A stretch of DNA of 64,000 nt from Streptomyces deccanensis (lineage in GTDB: Bacteria > Actinomycetota > Actinomycetes > Streptomycetales > Streptomycetaceae): NCBI RefSeq assembly GCF_022385335.1, contig NZ_CP092431.1, forward strand, positions 9,238,001 through 9,302,000. Direction: 5' to 3'. Below the pieces are notes generated by a model. That model was not told where the DNA came from. It saw only the letters and a program-made list of their open reading frames with translations, and did no database searches. Numbering within the stretch: the stretch's first letter is position 1; every line of letters starts with the position of its first letter. Positions 8,070-17,243 of this stretch are shown here, piece after piece. The translations under genes were made by a program, and so were the position numbers.

Positions 8070-8816
8070 ATGCACGTACTGATTCTCGGCGGAACCACGG
8101 AGGCCCGCCGTCTGGCCGAACTGCTGCACGCCACCCCGGGCGTCCGCCTGACCAGCTCCCTCGCCGGACGGGTCGCCAGCCCCCGGCTGCCCCCGGGCGA
8201 GGTCCGCGTCGGCGGCTTCGGCGGGGCCGAGGGACTGGCGGCCTGGCTGCGCGAGCACGGGGTGGACGCGTTCATCGACGCCACGCATCCTTTCGCCGGG
8301 ACCATGAGTTTCCACGCGGCACGGGCGGCCGCCATGACCCATGTTCCCCTGCTCGCGCTGCGCCGGCCCGGCTGGGTGCCGGCCGCCGGTGACGACTGGC
8401 ACGACGTCGGTTCACTGGAGGAGGCCGCGCGGTTGCTGCCCACGCTCGGGCGGCGCGTGTTCCTCACCACCGGGCGCATGGGCCTGGCCGCGTTCGCCGC
8501 CCTGGACGACCTGTGGTTCCTCGTCCGGTCCGTCGACGCCCCCGAGGCCCCGCACCCGGCCCGGATGGAGGTGCTGCTCGACCGGGGCCCGTTCACCCTC
8601 GACGGGGAGCGGGACCTGCTGAGCCGCCACCGCGTCGACGTCGTCGTCACGAAGGACAGCGGGGGAGCGGCGACCGCGCCCAAGCTGACCGCCGCGCGGG
8701 AGGCGGGGCTGCCGGTGGTCGTGGTGCGCCGGCCGCCCGTGCCCGACGACGTCCCCGTGGTGACGGACCCGGCGGCGGCGACCCGGTGGGTGCGCGAGCG
8801 CCTCCACGCCCACTGA
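8070..8816 (+). CDS. cobK: Precorrin-6A (cobalt-precorrin-6A) reductase
   Basis: 248 residues. Reduces the macrocycle of precorrin-6A to precorrin-6Y (precorrin-6B) with NADPH. The N-terminus MHVLILGGTTEARRLAELL is the nucleotide-binding motif of the CobK/CbiJ family; DATHPFA and FLTTGRMGL are conserved, as is VVTKDSGG towards the C-terminus. The ATG at 8070 lies 18 bases from the divergent cbiD start, so both promoters must overlap the neighbouring coding region. The stop lies inside a 33-bp tandem repeat that fills the gap to cobIJ. Confidence 0.93.
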   Translation: MHVLILGGTTEARRLAELLHATPGVRLTSSLAGRVASPRLPPGEVRVGGFGGAEGLAAWLREHGVDAFIDATHPFAGTMSFHAARAAAMTHVPLLALRRPGWVPAAGDDWHDVGSLEEAARLLPTLGRRVFLTTGRMGLAAFAALDDLWFLVRSVDAPEAPHPARMEVLLDRGPFTLDGERDLLSRHRVDVVVTKDSGGAATAPKLTAAREAGLPVVVVRRPPVPDDVPVVTDPAAATRWVRERLHAH

Positions 8817-8950
8817 CGCCGGTGCGCGGCACGCGCACCGTCCCGCTGACGCCCGTCCGCCGCAGGCGCTCCCGCCCCGCTGACGCCCGCTCGTCGCACG
8901 CGCTCCCGCGCCGCTCACGCCCGTCCGCCGCACGCCCTCGTCCCGCTCAC
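8811..8950. repeat. About 33-bp tandem repeat between two cobalamin genes
   Basis: Five degenerate units begin at about 8811, 8844, 8878, 8912 and 8944, each opening with CGCTGACGCC or CGCTCACGCC and continuing with a CGTCCGCCGCACGC-like core. The first unit holds the cobK stop and the last holds the cobIJ stop (minus strand). The units are G+C-rich and show no clear open frame of their own. The array is probably slippage-derived filler between convergent genes. Confidence 0.7.
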
Positions 8951-10437
8951 GCCTCCGGATACCGGCGCGGCGTCCAGACGATCTCCTCGCCGTCCCCGCG
9001 CCGGACCGTCCGGGTCTGCGAGGAGCCGACCAGCAGGATCGTGCGCATGTCGACCTCGGCCGGGTCCAGCTCGGCCAGCCGTACGATCCGTACGCGCTCA
9101 CCGGAGCCGCCCACGTCCCGCGCGACCACGACCGGCGTGTCCGGTGCCCGGTGTTCGAGGAGCAGCTCGCGCGCCTTGCCCACCTGCCAGGTCCGGCTGT
9201 GCGACCCGGGGTTGTAGAGGGCGAGCACCAGGTCCGCCGAGGCCGCCGCGCGCAGCCGCTCGGCGATGACCTCCCACGGCTTGAGCCGGTCGGAGAGGGA
9301 GATCGTGGCGTAGTCGTGGCCGAGCGGGGCGCCCGCGCGGGCGGCGGCCGCGTTGGCGGCGGTCACCCCCGGCAGCACCCGCACCGGCACGTCCGCGTAC
9401 TCCTCCTGCGCGGCGACCTCCAGCACGGCCGTCGCCATGGCGAAGACCCCCGGGTCGCCCCCGGAGACCACCGCGACCCGCCGCCCGCGCCGGGCCAGGT
9501 CGAGGGCGAACTCGGCACGCTCCGACTCGACCCGGTTGTCCGAGCCGTGCCGCACCTGACCCGCCCGGCGCGGCACCCGTTCCAGGTACGTGGTGTAGCC
9601 GACGAGGTCGTCGGCGGCGGCGAGCGCGCCCCGCGTCTCGGGCGTCAGCCACAGCGGACCGGCGGGCCCGGTCCCCACGACCACGACCTCGCCCCGCTCC
9701 CGCGCCTCGGGCCGCTCGACGTCGACCTGGCTGGGCAGCACGGCCACCGAGAAGTACGGCACCGACTCCGGGTCCACGTCCGCCAGTTCGGCGAGCCGCT
9801 CCCCGGCCATGGTGGCCCGCTCCACATAGCGGGCCTCACCGAGCCGCCCCGAACTCCCCAGCGCGCTCCGCACCTTGGTGAAGGTGCGCCCCAGCTTCAT
9901 CACCACGGCCACGTCGGTCGCGGCGAGCCGCGCGGTCAGCTCCTCCTCCGGCAGGGTGCCCGGCAGGATCGTCAGCACCTCCTCGCCCTCGGCGAGCGGG
10001 GTGCCGAGCCGGGCCGCCGCCGCCGACACGGACGTGACACCGGGGATCACCTCGGTGTCGTAGCGGTCGACCAGCCGCTTGTGCATGTGCATGTAGGAGC
10101 CGTAGAACATCGGGTCGCCCTCGGCGAGGACCGCGACCGTGCGCCCGGCGTCGAGATGTGCCGCGAGCCGGGCCGACGCCTCCGCGTAGAAGTCCTCCAT
10201 CGCACCCTTGTAACCGCCGGGGTGGTCGGTGGTCTCCGTCGTCAGCGGATACATCAGCCGTTCCTCGATGTGGTCGGCGCGCAGATGCTTCGCCGCGATC
10301 GAGCGGGCGATGGAACGGCCGTGCCGGGCGCAGTGATACGCGATCACGTCCGCCTCGGAGATCACCTCGACGGCCCGCACGGTCATCAGGGACGGGTCAC
10401 CGGGGCCGAGCCCCACCCCGTACAGCTTGCCGCTCAC
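8947..10437 (-). CDS. cobIJ: Precorrin-2 C20-methyltransferase / precorrin-3B C17-methyltransferase fusion
   Basis: 496 residues carrying two tetrapyrrole methylases. The CobI half (about 1-240) begins [20 protein letters not shown] and has [16 protein letters not shown]. The CobJ half (about 248-496) begins with [17 protein letters not shown] and has [13 protein letters not shown] and [20 protein letters not shown]. The fusion performs the C20 methylation of precorrin-2 and, after CobG, the C17 methylation with ring contraction. CobI-CobJ fusions are common in actinobacteria. The GTG start (10435-10437) overlaps the cobH stop, so translation is coupled in a cobG-cobH-cobIJ operon. Confidence 0.95.
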   Translation of the reverse strand: MSGKLYGVGLGPGDPSLMTVRAVEVISEADVIAYHCARHGRSIARSIAAKHLRADHIEERLMYPLTTETTDHPGGYKGAMEDFYAEASARLAAHLDAGRTVAVLAEGDPMFYGSYMHMHKRLVDRYDTEVIPGVTSVSAAAARLGTPLAEGEEVLTILPGTLPEEELTARLAATDVAVVMKLGRTFTKVRSALGSSGRLGEARYVERATMAGERLAELADVDPESVPYFSVAVLPSQVDVERPEARERGEVVVVGTGPAGPLWLTPETRGALAAADDLVGYTTYLERVPRRAGQVRHGSDNRVESERAEFALDLARRGRRVAVVSGGDPGVFAMATAVLEVAAQEEYADVPVRVLPGVTAANAAAARAGAPLGHDYATISLSDRLKPWEVIAERLRAAASADLVLALYNPGSHSRTWQVGKARELLLEHRAPDTPVVVARDVGGSGERVRIVRLAELDPAEVDMRTILLVGSSQTRTVRRGDGEEIVWTPRRYPEA

Positions 10438-11165
10438 TCTTCCTCACTCGCGATCGCGTTGAGCGCGGCGGCGGCGATGGCGCTCCCGCCGCGACGGCCG
10501 CGTACGACGAGGTGCTCCAGGCCCGACGGGTGCTCCGCCAGCGCGTCCTTGGACTCGGCGGCGCCGACGAAGCCGACCGGCACACCGATGACGGCGGCGG
10601 GCCGGGGCGCGCCCTCGTCGATCATCTCCAGCAGCCGGAAGAGCGCGGTGGGCGCGTTGCCCACGGCCACCACCGAGCCCTCCAGACGGTCCCGCCACAG
10701 CTCCAGCGCGGCGGCGCTGCGCGTGGTGCCCAGCTTCGCCGCCAGCGCGGGGACGGCCGGGTCGGAGAGCGTGCACAGCACGTCGTTGTCGGCGGGCAGC
10801 CGCTTGCGGGTCACCCCGCTGGCCACCATCTTGACGTCGGTGAAGATGGGCGCCCCGGCCCGCAGGGCCTCGCGGGCGCGGGCCACCACGTCGGGCGTGT
10901 ACGTCAAGTCCCGTACCAGGTCGACCATTCCGCAGGCGTGGATCATCCGGACCGCGACCTGGCTGACATCGGCGGGCAGGGCCGCGAGGTCCGCCTCCGC
11001 GCGGATGGTGGCGAAGGACTGCCGGTAGATCGCCGGGCCGTCCTTCTCGTAGTCGTAGGTGGTCACGGTGGTCTTCTCGCTGCTCTCGGTCGTCGTACGG
11101 GGGGCGTTCGTGCGGGGATCGTGCGTGCGGGTGTCGTTCGTGCGGGTGTCGTTCGTGGTGCTCAT
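10434..11165 (-). CDS. cobH: Precorrin-8X methylmutase
   Basis: 243 residues. Moves the C11 methyl group to C12, converting precorrin-8X to hydrogenobyrinate. The catalytic region (about residues 37-235) is typical: [23 protein letters not shown] with the catalytic His, and [15 protein letters not shown] with the [13 protein letters not shown] motif. The first 30 residues are unusual: four short units of the type TNDTRT/THDPRT/TNAPRT, encoded by near-perfect repeats at 11103-11158. The real start may therefore lie after the repeats, for example at a GTG internal to this stretch. Its stop overlaps the cobIJ start and its start overlaps the cobG stop. Confidence 0.92.
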   Translation of the reverse strand: MSTTNDTRTNDTRTHDPRTNAPRTTTESSEKTTVTTYDYEKDGPAIYRQSFATIRAEADLAALPADVSQVAVRMIHACGMVDLVRDLTYTPDVVARAREALRAGAPIFTDVKMVASGVTRKRLPADNDVLCTLSDPAVPALAAKLGTTRSAAALELWRDRLEGSVVAVGNAPTALFRLLEMIDEGAPRPAAVIGVPVGFVGAAESKDALAEHPSGLEHLVVRGRRGGSAIAAAALNAIASEEE

Positions 11166-12511
11166 GAGGTGATCGCCGTCAGGGCGTCGGCGAGTTGCCC
11201 GGGGTCGGCCATGGACGCGGTGCGCGGGGCCTGACCGGGAGCCGTGCGGGACAGCTCGTAGCCGCCGCCCCCCACCGCCACCACGTCGACGTGTTCACCC
11301 CGGGGGTGGCCGCAGCGGCGTTCGCAGCCGGACCAGTACAGGGGGAGCCCGGCGCGGCCCGCCGCCTCCAGAGTCTCGGTCGCGTCCGCCCGTACGTCCG
11401 CCAGGGACTTGGCGCAGCCGGGGCGTCCGATGCAGGCGCCGACGCGCAGCCAGGGGGAGGCGGGATCGGTGACGAGGCCGGTCACCGAGAGCCGGGCGAG
11501 CGCGTCGGTCGCCCGCTCCTCGTCCAGACCCGGTACGGGGACGACGACTCCGCGCCAGGGGGTCAGCCGCAGCTCACGGGAGGAAGCGGTGGCCGCCAGT
11601 GCGGTCAACTCCCGCCACTGGAGCGGGGTGAGGCGACCGAGCGGGACGTGTACGGAGAGGGCGTCGCCGACAACTCCCGGCGGCGGGCCGTCGGGTCCGG
11701 GGGGCGGGCCGTCGGTCGCGGCCGATGGGCCGTCGGGTCCGGCCGCGGTCGTCCCGCTCCCGTCGCCGACCCGGATCGCGGTGTCGACGCCGACGGCCGT
11801 CAGCCGGTTCCGGACCTCGTGGAGCAGCGCGTCCTGGGAGGGGAGTTCGGTCACACGCCAGACCCGCGCCCCGCTCTGCCGCGCCGCCTCCAGGAAGGTC
11901 TCGGCGGCGGCGAGCGCGGCCCGGGCCGCGTGCTCACCGGGGACCGACAGGCTCTCGCCGGCCGTCCCCAGGCTCAGCAGCGCGCCGTCGCCCCCGGTCG
12001 CCCGGACGGTCACATCGGCGTCCAGCGCGGCCACGTCCCCCCGCCCGTCGTCGAGCGCGAACAGGAACCGGCCCGACAAGCGCCGCGCCGCCTCGCTCGC
12101 GCACAGCGCGGTGTCCAGGGCGGTCAGCCAGGGCCGTACGTCGCGCAGACCGCGTCCGTCGAGACCGGACAGGGGCGAGGCGACGATGTTGCGCACCCGC
12201 TCGTGCCCGGCGGACGGCAACAGCCCCGCCGCGTCCAGCGCTTCGGCCAGCTCGCCCCCGCAGCCCTCGGGCAGCCCCCGCAGCTGCACATTGCCCCGGG
12301 AAGTGAGGTGAAGATCACCGTCCCCGAGCCGTCGCGCCGCCTCGGCGAGCGCCTCGGCCTGGCGGACGGTCAGCACACCACCGGGCACCCGGACCCGGGC
12401 CAGTGCCCCGTCGTCCGCCGCATGCAGCCGCAGTGTCCCCGGGCAGGCGTCGCCACGGTCCCGTGTGACCGCTGTGGCCTGGGACGATGAACGCAGGGGA
12501 GGCGTGGACAT
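11162..12511 (-). CDS. cobG: Precorrin-3B synthase (iron-sulfur/sirohaem-fold monooxygenase)
   Basis: About 449 residues. CobG is the oxygen-requiring enzyme that makes precorrin-3B. It has two ferredoxin-like halves of the nitrite/sulfite reductase type ([17 protein letters not shown] early; [14 protein letters not shown] later) and the cluster-binding cysteines CIGRPGC (C-x5-C) and CERRC (C-x3-C) near the C-terminus. An inserted, low-complexity Gly/Pro linker ([21 protein letters not shown]) separates the halves. The start is uncertain: ATG at 12511 was taken, but ATG at 12523 and GTG at 12535 are also in frame and none has a strong Shine-Dalgarno. It heads the cobG-cobH-cobIJ operon and is divergent from cobN. 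Confidence 0.9.
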   Translation of the reverse strand: MSTPPLRSSSQATAVTRDRGDACPGTLRLHAADDGALARVRVPGGVLTVRQAEALAEAARRLGDGDLHLTSRGNVQLRGLPEGCGGELAEALDAAGLLPSAGHERVRNIVASPLSGLDGRGLRDVRPWLTALDTALCASEAARRLSGRFLFALDDGRGDVAALDADVTVRATGGDGALLSLGTAGESLSVPGEHAARAALAAAETFLEAARQSGARVWRVTELPSQDALLHEVRNRLTAVGVDTAIRVGDGSGTTAAGPDGPSAATDGPPPGPDGPPPGVVGDALSVHVPLGRLTPLQWRELTALAATASSRELRLTPWRGVVVPVPGLDEERATDALARLSVTGLVTDPASPWLRVGACIGRPGCAKSLADVRADATETLEAAGRAGLPLYWSGCERRCGHPRGEHVDVVAVGGGGYELSRTAPGQAPRTASMADPGQLADALTAITS

Positions 12512-12599
12512 GGCGGCGAGCATACCCACCGGCACATCGGACGTATCCTCCGCCCTTTTGGGGCAGCCTTCCTTTTGAGGCGACCCTTACTATGCTGCT

Positions 12600-12725
12600 C
12601 GGTGGATCATCCGGTCCATCGACGCCACCACGGCGACAGGGGAGGAAGCCCGGTGTGAGTCCGGCGCGGTCCCGCCACTGTGAGCCCGTCCCAGGAGGGT
12701 CGGGCGAGTCAGGAACTCCCTTCCC
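12600..12725 (+). promoter_or_regulatory. Cobalamin riboswitch upstream of cobN
   Basis: AGGGGAGGAAGCCCGGTGTG (from 12638) followed by GTCCGGCGCGGTCCCGCCAC (12659-12678) and then GCGAGTCAGGAACTCCC (12704-12720, the B12-box-like 3' element) form a classical cobalamin riboswitch. cobN begins 84 bases later. The RNA would repress cobalt chelation when B12 is abundant. Its core (GCCACTG type) differs from the riboswitch at 3768 (CGCAACGG type). Confidence 0.92.
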
Positions 12726-12809
12726 CGTACCCCTCGGCCCGCCCGAGCAGGGGAGACTTTCGATTCGACACCGCCCGGGGCGCGGACCCCGAGGAAGGCC
12801 AGCAGCCGC

Positions 12810-15800
12810 ATGCAGCCATCGTCCGGGGAGCGCTCCGCGCAGCCCCGCATCCTGCTCCTGTCGACCTCCGACACCGACCTGCTCAGCGCCCGCGCGGCCG
12901 CCGGCCCGGTCCCCTACCGCTTCGCCAACCCCTCGCGCCTCGCGCTGGAGGACCTCCCGGCGCTCCTCGACGGCACCGACCTGGTCGTCGTACGCCTCCT
13001 CGGTGGCATCCGCGCCTGGCAGGACGGCCTCGACCTGCTGCTCGCCGACGGCCGCCCGGTCGTCGTCCTCACCGGTGAACAGGCGCCCGACGCCCAGCTG
13101 ATGGCCGCCTCCACCGTCCCGGTCGGCATCGCCGCCGAGGCCCACGCCTACCTCGCCCACGGCGGCCCCGCCAACCTGGAGCAGCTGGCCCGCTTCCTCT
13201 CCGACACGGTCCTGCTCACCGGCCACGGCTTCGACGCGCCCGCGCCCGCGCCCTCCTGGGGCCCACTGGAGCGCACCGCCCGCGACACCGCCGACGGCCC
13301 GACCATCGCCGTGCTCTACTACCGGGCCCACCACATGAGCGGCAACACCGCCTTCGTGGGCGCCCTGTGCGAGGCGATCGAGGACAAGGGCGCCCGCGCG
13401 CTCCCGCTGTACGTGGCCTCCCTGCGGGCCCCCGAGCCCGAGCTGATCGAGGAACTCCGCGCCGCCGACGCCATCGTCACCACCGTCCTCGCCGCAGGCG
13501 GCACCAAGCCCGCCGAGGCGTCGGCCGGCGGCGACGACGAGTCCTGGGACGCTGGCGCCCTCACCGGCCTCGACGTGCCGATCCTCCAGGCCCTGTGCCT
13601 GACCGGCTCGCGCGCCGCCTGGGAGGAGAACGACGAGGGCGTGTCCCCGCTCGACGCGGCCAGCCAGATCGCCGTCCCCGAGTTCGACGGCCGCCTGATC
13701 ACCGTCCCGTTCTCCTTCAAGGAGATCGACGAGGACGGACTCCCGGCCTACGTCGCCGACCCCGAGCGCGCCGCCCGCGTCGCCGGGATCGCCGTACGCC
13801 ACGCGCGCCTGCGCCACATCGCCAACGCGGACAAGCGCCTCGCGCTCGTCCTCTCCGCCTACCCGACCAAGCACTCCCGCATCGGCAACGCGGTCGGCCT
13901 GGACACCCCCGCCAGCGCGGTCGCCCTGCTGCGCCGACTGCGCGGGGAGGGCTACGACTTCGGGACGGACGCCGAGGTGCCGGGTCTGGCCTCCGGCGAC
14001 GGCGACGAGCTGATCCGCGCGCTGATCGAGGCCGGCGGTCACGACCAGGACTGGCTGACCGAGGAGCAGTTGGCTCGCAACCCGGTCCGGATCCCGGCGG
14101 CCGACTACCGCCGCTGGTACGCCGAACTCCCCGAGGAACTGCGCACGTCCGTCGAGGAGCACTGGGGCCCGCCGCCCGGCGAGATGTTCGTCGACCGCAG
14201 CGCCAACCCGGAGGGCGACATCGTCCTCGCGGCACTGCGCTTCGGCAACCTGCTGATCCTCATCCAGCCGCCGCGCGGCTTCGGCGAGAACCCGATCGCG
14301 ATCTACCACGACCCGGACCTCCCGCCCTCCCACCACTACCTGGCCGCCTACCGCTGGATCGCGGCCCGCGCCGAGGACGGCGGCTTCGGCGCCGACGCGA
14401 TGATCCACCTCGGCAAGCACGGCAACCTGGAGTGGCTCCCCGGCAAGAACGCCGGCCTGTCCGCCGCGTGCGGCCCCGACGCCGCCCTCGGCGACCTGCC
14501 GCTGGTCTACCCGTTCCTGGTCAACGACCCGGGCGAGGGCACCCAGGCCAAGCGCCGCGTGCACGCCACCCTCGTCGACCACCTCGTGCCGCCGATGGCC
14601 CGCGCCGACTCCTACGGCGACATCGCGCGCCTGGAGCAACTCCTCGACGAGTACGCCCAGATCTCCTCCATGGACCCGGCGAAGCTGCCCGCGATCCGCG
14701 CCCAGATCTGGACCCTCATCCAGGCCGCCAAGCTCGACCACGACCTCGGTCTGGACGACCGCCCGGAGGACGACGGCTTCGACGACTTCCTGCTGCACGT
14801 CGACGGCTGGCTCTGCGAGGTCAAGGACGCCCAGATCCGCGACGGTCTGCACGTCCTCGGCAACCCCCCGGCGGACGCCGACCGCGTCAACCTCGTCCTC
14901 GCCATCCTCCGCGCCCGCCAGATCTGGGGCGGCACCCAGGCCCTGCCCGGCCTGCGCGAGGCCCTCGGCCTCGACGAGTCCGCCGCGACCCGCACGACCG
15001 CCGACGAGGCGGAGGACAAGGCCCGCGCGCTGGTGCAGGCGATGGAGGACGCGGGCTGGGACCCGGCCGCCGTCCCCACGGTCGTGGCGGCGAACGTCCC
15101 CGCCGAGCGCGGTGAACAGGTCGCCGCCATCCTGGAGTTCGCCGCCCGCGAGGTCGTGCCCCGGCTCGCGGCGACCACCGCCGAACTCGGCCACACCGTC
15201 CACGCCCTGAACGGCGGCTTCGTCCCCGCCGGCCCCTCGGGCTCCCCGCTCCGGGGCCTGGTCAACGTCCTGCCGACCGGCCGGAACTTCTACTCCGTCG
15301 ACCCCAAGGCCGTCCCCTCCCGCCTCGCCTGGGAGACCGGCCAGGCCCTCGCCGACTCGCTGCTGGAGCGCTACCGCGCCGACAACGGCGAATGGCCCAC
15401 GTCGGTCGGGCTGTCGCTGTGGGGGACGAGCGCGATGCGCACGGCCGGCGACGACGTGGCGGAGGCGCTGGCCCTGCTCGGCGTCCGCCCCGTCTGGGAC
15501 GACGCCTCGCGCCGCGTGACCGGCCTGGAGGCCGTCCCGGCCGAGGAGTTGGGCCGTCCCCGGGTCGATGTCACCCTGCGCATCTCGGGCTTCTTCCGTG
15601 ACGCGTTCCCGCACACCATCGGGCTGCTCGACGACGCCGTACGCCTCGCCGCGTCGCTCGACGAGCCGGCCGAGGTCAACCACGTCCGCGCCCACGTCCA
15701 GGCGGACCTCGCCGAGCACGGCGACGAACGCCGGGCCACCACCCGGATCTTCGGCTCCCGACCCGGTACGTACGGCGCGGGCCTGCTCCAGCTGATCGAC

Positions 15801-16466
15801 TCCCGGGACTGGCGCACCGACGCCGACCTCGCCGAGGTCTACACGGTCTGGGGCGGCTACGCCTACGGCCGGGAGCTGGACGGCCGTCCGGCCCGCGAGG
15901 AGATGGAGACCGCCTACAAGCGGATCGAGGTGGCCGCGAAGAACACCGACACCCGCGAGCACGACATCGCCGACTCCGACGACTACTTCCAGTACCACGG
16001 AGGCATGGTGGCCACCGTCCGCGCGCTGCGCGGCACGGCCCCCGAGGCGTACATCGGCGACTCCACCCGGCCCGAGACGGTCCGCACCCGCACCCTCGTC
16101 GAGGAGACGTCCAGGGTCTTCCGGGCCCGCGTCGTCAACCCCAAGTGGATCGAGGCGATGCGCCGCCACGGCTACAAGGGCGCCTTCGAACTCGCCGCCA
16201 CCGTCGACTACCTGTTCGGCTACGACGCCACCACCGGTGTGATCGCCGACTGGATGTACGACAAGCTCACCGAGACGTACGTCCTGGACGAGACCAACCG
16301 CGAGTTCCTGCAGCAGGCCAACCCCTGGGCGCTGCACGGCATCGCCGAGCGGCTGCTCGAGGCGGAGTCGCGCGGGATGTGGGAGAAGCCCGACCCGGCG
16401 GTGCTGGAGGGGCTGCGCCAGGTGTACCTGGAGACCGAGGGCGACCTGGAGGGCGGCGACAGCTGA
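12810..16466 (+). CDS. cobN: Cobaltochelatase large subunit
   Basis: 1218 residues, the usual CobN length. It is the porphyrin-binding subunit that inserts cobalt into hydrogenobyrinate a,c-diamide with the ATPase subunits CobS and CobT or ChlD-like partners, which are not in this window. Family motifs include LYYRAHHMSGNTAFV, LVLSAYPTKHSRIGNAVGLD, HLGKHGNLEWLPGK (about 530-545), GGFVPAGPSGSP and NGEWPTSVGLSLWGTSAMRT. The ATG at 12810 has GAGGAAGG about 12 bases upstream. It is controlled by the riboswitch at 12600. A strong bidirectional hairpin follows the stop. Confidence 0.96.
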   Translation: MQPSSGERSAQPRILLLSTSDTDLLSARAAAGPVPYRFANPSRLALEDLPALLDGTDLVVVRLLGGIRAWQDGLDLLLADGRPVVVLTGEQAPDAQLMAASTVPVGIAAEAHAYLAHGGPANLEQLARFLSDTVLLTGHGFDAPAPAPSWGPLERTARDTADGPTIAVLYYRAHHMSGNTAFVGALCEAIEDKGARALPLYVASLRAPEPELIEELRAADAIVTTVLAAGGTKPAEASAGGDDESWDAGALTGLDVPILQALCLTGSRAAWEENDEGVSPLDAASQIAVPEFDGRLITVPFSFKEIDEDGLPAYVADPERAARVAGIAVRHARLRHIANADKRLALVLSAYPTKHSRIGNAVGLDTPASAVALLRRLRGEGYDFGTDAEVPGLASGDGDELIRALIEAGGHDQDWLTEEQLARNPVRIPAADYRRWYAELPEELRTSVEEHWGPPPGEMFVDRSANPEGDIVLAALRFGNLLILIQPPRGFGENPIAIYHDPDLPPSHHYLAAYRWIAARAEDGGFGADAMIHLGKHGNLEWLPGKNAGLSAACGPDAALGDLPLVYPFLVNDPGEGTQAKRRVHATLVDHLVPPMARADSYGDIARLEQLLDEYAQISSMDPAKLPAIRAQIWTLIQAAKLDHDLGLDDRPEDDGFDDFLLHVDGWLCEVKDAQIRDGLHVLGNPPADADRVNLVLAILRARQIWGGTQALPGLREALGLDESAATRTTADEAEDKARALVQAMEDAGWDPAAVPTVVAANVPAERGEQVAAILEFAAREVVPRLAATTAELGHTVHALNGGFVPAGPSGSPLRGLVNVLPTGRNFYSVDPKAVPSRLAWETGQALADSLLERYRADNGEWPTSVGLSLWGTSAMRTAGDDVAEALALLGVRPVWDDASRRVTGLEAVPAEELGRPRVDVTLRISGFFRDAFPHTIGLLDDAVRLAASLDEPAEVNHVRAHVQADLAEHGDERRATTRIFGSRPGTYGAGLLQLIDSRDWRTDADLAEVYTVWGGYAYGRELDGRPAREEMETAYKRIEVAAKNTDTREHDIADSDDYFQYHGGMVATVRALRGTAPEAYIGDSTRPETVRTRTLVEETSRVFRARVVNPKWIEAMRRHGYKGAFELAATVDYLFGYDATTGVIADWMYDKLTETYVLDETNREFLQQANPWALHGIAERLLEAESRGMWEKPDPAVLEGLRQVYLETEGDLEGGDS

Positions 16467-16472
16467 CGACGG

Positions 16473-16510
16473 GCGGGGGTGCGGGGCCTCGCGCCTCCCC
16501 GCACCCCCGC
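16473..16510. terminator. Bidirectional hairpin terminator
   Basis: A perfect 14-bp stem (16473-16486 with 16497-16510, arm GCGGGGGTGCGGGG) with a 10-base loop lies between the convergent cobN and gamma-glutamyl hydrolase stops. It would end transcripts from both sides. Confidence 0.75.
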
Positions 16511-16520
16511 TCGCGCGCGT

Positions 16521-17243
16521 TCAGCACCGGTCCCCGGCGGCCCGTACGAGGGCGTCGAACAGGCCCTGCTGCGCGGGGTCCTCGTGAGCGGTGTCCTCGG
16601 GGTGCCACTGCACGGCGGTGAACCAGCCGGGGGAGCCGGGGAGTTCCAGCCCCTCCACCGTGCCGTCGGCGGCGCGGGCGGTGACCTCCAGTCCCTCGCC
16701 CAGCCGGTCCACCCGCTGGTGGTGGTAGCAGGACGCCTCCACCTTCTGCGCGCCGGTGGCCCGCTCCAGCAGGGTGCCGCGTCGGATCGCCACCGGGTGC
16801 ACGAGGTGGCGGTGTTCGTGTTCCGGGCCGCCCATGTCCTGCTCCAGGGTGCCGCCGAGGGCTACGTCGACGACCTGGAGGCCCCGGCAGACCGCCAGCA
16901 GCGGGATGCCCGAATCCAGGGCGGCGCGGGCGACTTCGAGGTCGAAGGCGTCCTGCACATCGTCGACGTCGTAGACGCTGGCGTGGGTGTCGGTGGCGCC
17001 GTAGCGGTACGGGGCGAGGTCGCCGCCGCCCGGGAGGAGGACCCCGTCGAAGCGGGCGAGACGCGCGGCCGCGTCGCCGTCGGGCGCCGGGTGGATGCTC
17101 GCGGGTTCACCGCCCGCCCGCCACACGGCCTCGATCAGCGCGCGGGCGTTGACCTCGGCGGCGTACCGCAGCGCGGAGGTCGTGGCGGCGAAACGGGCGG
17201 GTACCGCGATCAGTGGTCGGGGCCGGCCCGTGGGTCGGGTCAC
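16521..17243 (-). CDS. Gamma-glutamyl amide hydrolase (PuuD-like class I amidotransferase)
   Basis: 240 residues. The family (peptidase C26) hydrolyses gamma-glutamyl-amide bonds, as PuuD does for gamma-glutamyl-GABA in putrescine breakdown. The nucleophile Cys119 lies in LLAVCRGLQ, with His214 and Glu216 in QWHPED completing the triad; the oxyanion strand LLPGGGDLAP is present. The GTG start (17241-17243) overlaps the stop of the preceding aldehyde dehydrogenase (GTGA), so the two are coupled. It is the last gene of a permease-dehydrogenase-hydrolase operon headed by an operator at 20272. In this context it probably releases glutamate from a gamma-glutamylated intermediate made by the ligase at 26292. 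Confidence 0.85.
   Translation of the reverse strand: MTRPTGRPRPLIAVPARFAATTSALRYAAEVNARALIEAVWRAGGEPASIHPAPDGDAAARLARFDGVLLPGGGDLAPYRYGATDTHASVYDVDDVQDAFDLEVARAALDSGIPLLAVCRGLQVVDVALGGTLEQDMGGPEHEHRHLVHPVAIRRGTLLERATGAQKVEASCYHHQRVDRLGEGLEVTARAADGTVEGLELPGSPGWFTAVQWHPEDTAHEDPAQQGLFDALVRAAGDRC

Noticed and set aside
8811..8950. Possible CRISPR array from evenly spaced units
   Set aside because: The units are contiguous without unique spacers, diverge strongly, and there are no cas genes. The array at 35841 was rejected for the same reasons.
12315..16337. A 1340-codon open frame antisense to cobN, and similar long frames opposite other genes such as 30485-32422
   Set aside because: They mirror real genes in the third-position-rich G+C pattern, give Arg/Gly/Val-rich low-complexity proteins without domains, and lack ribosome sites. 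The sense genes have clear motifs.
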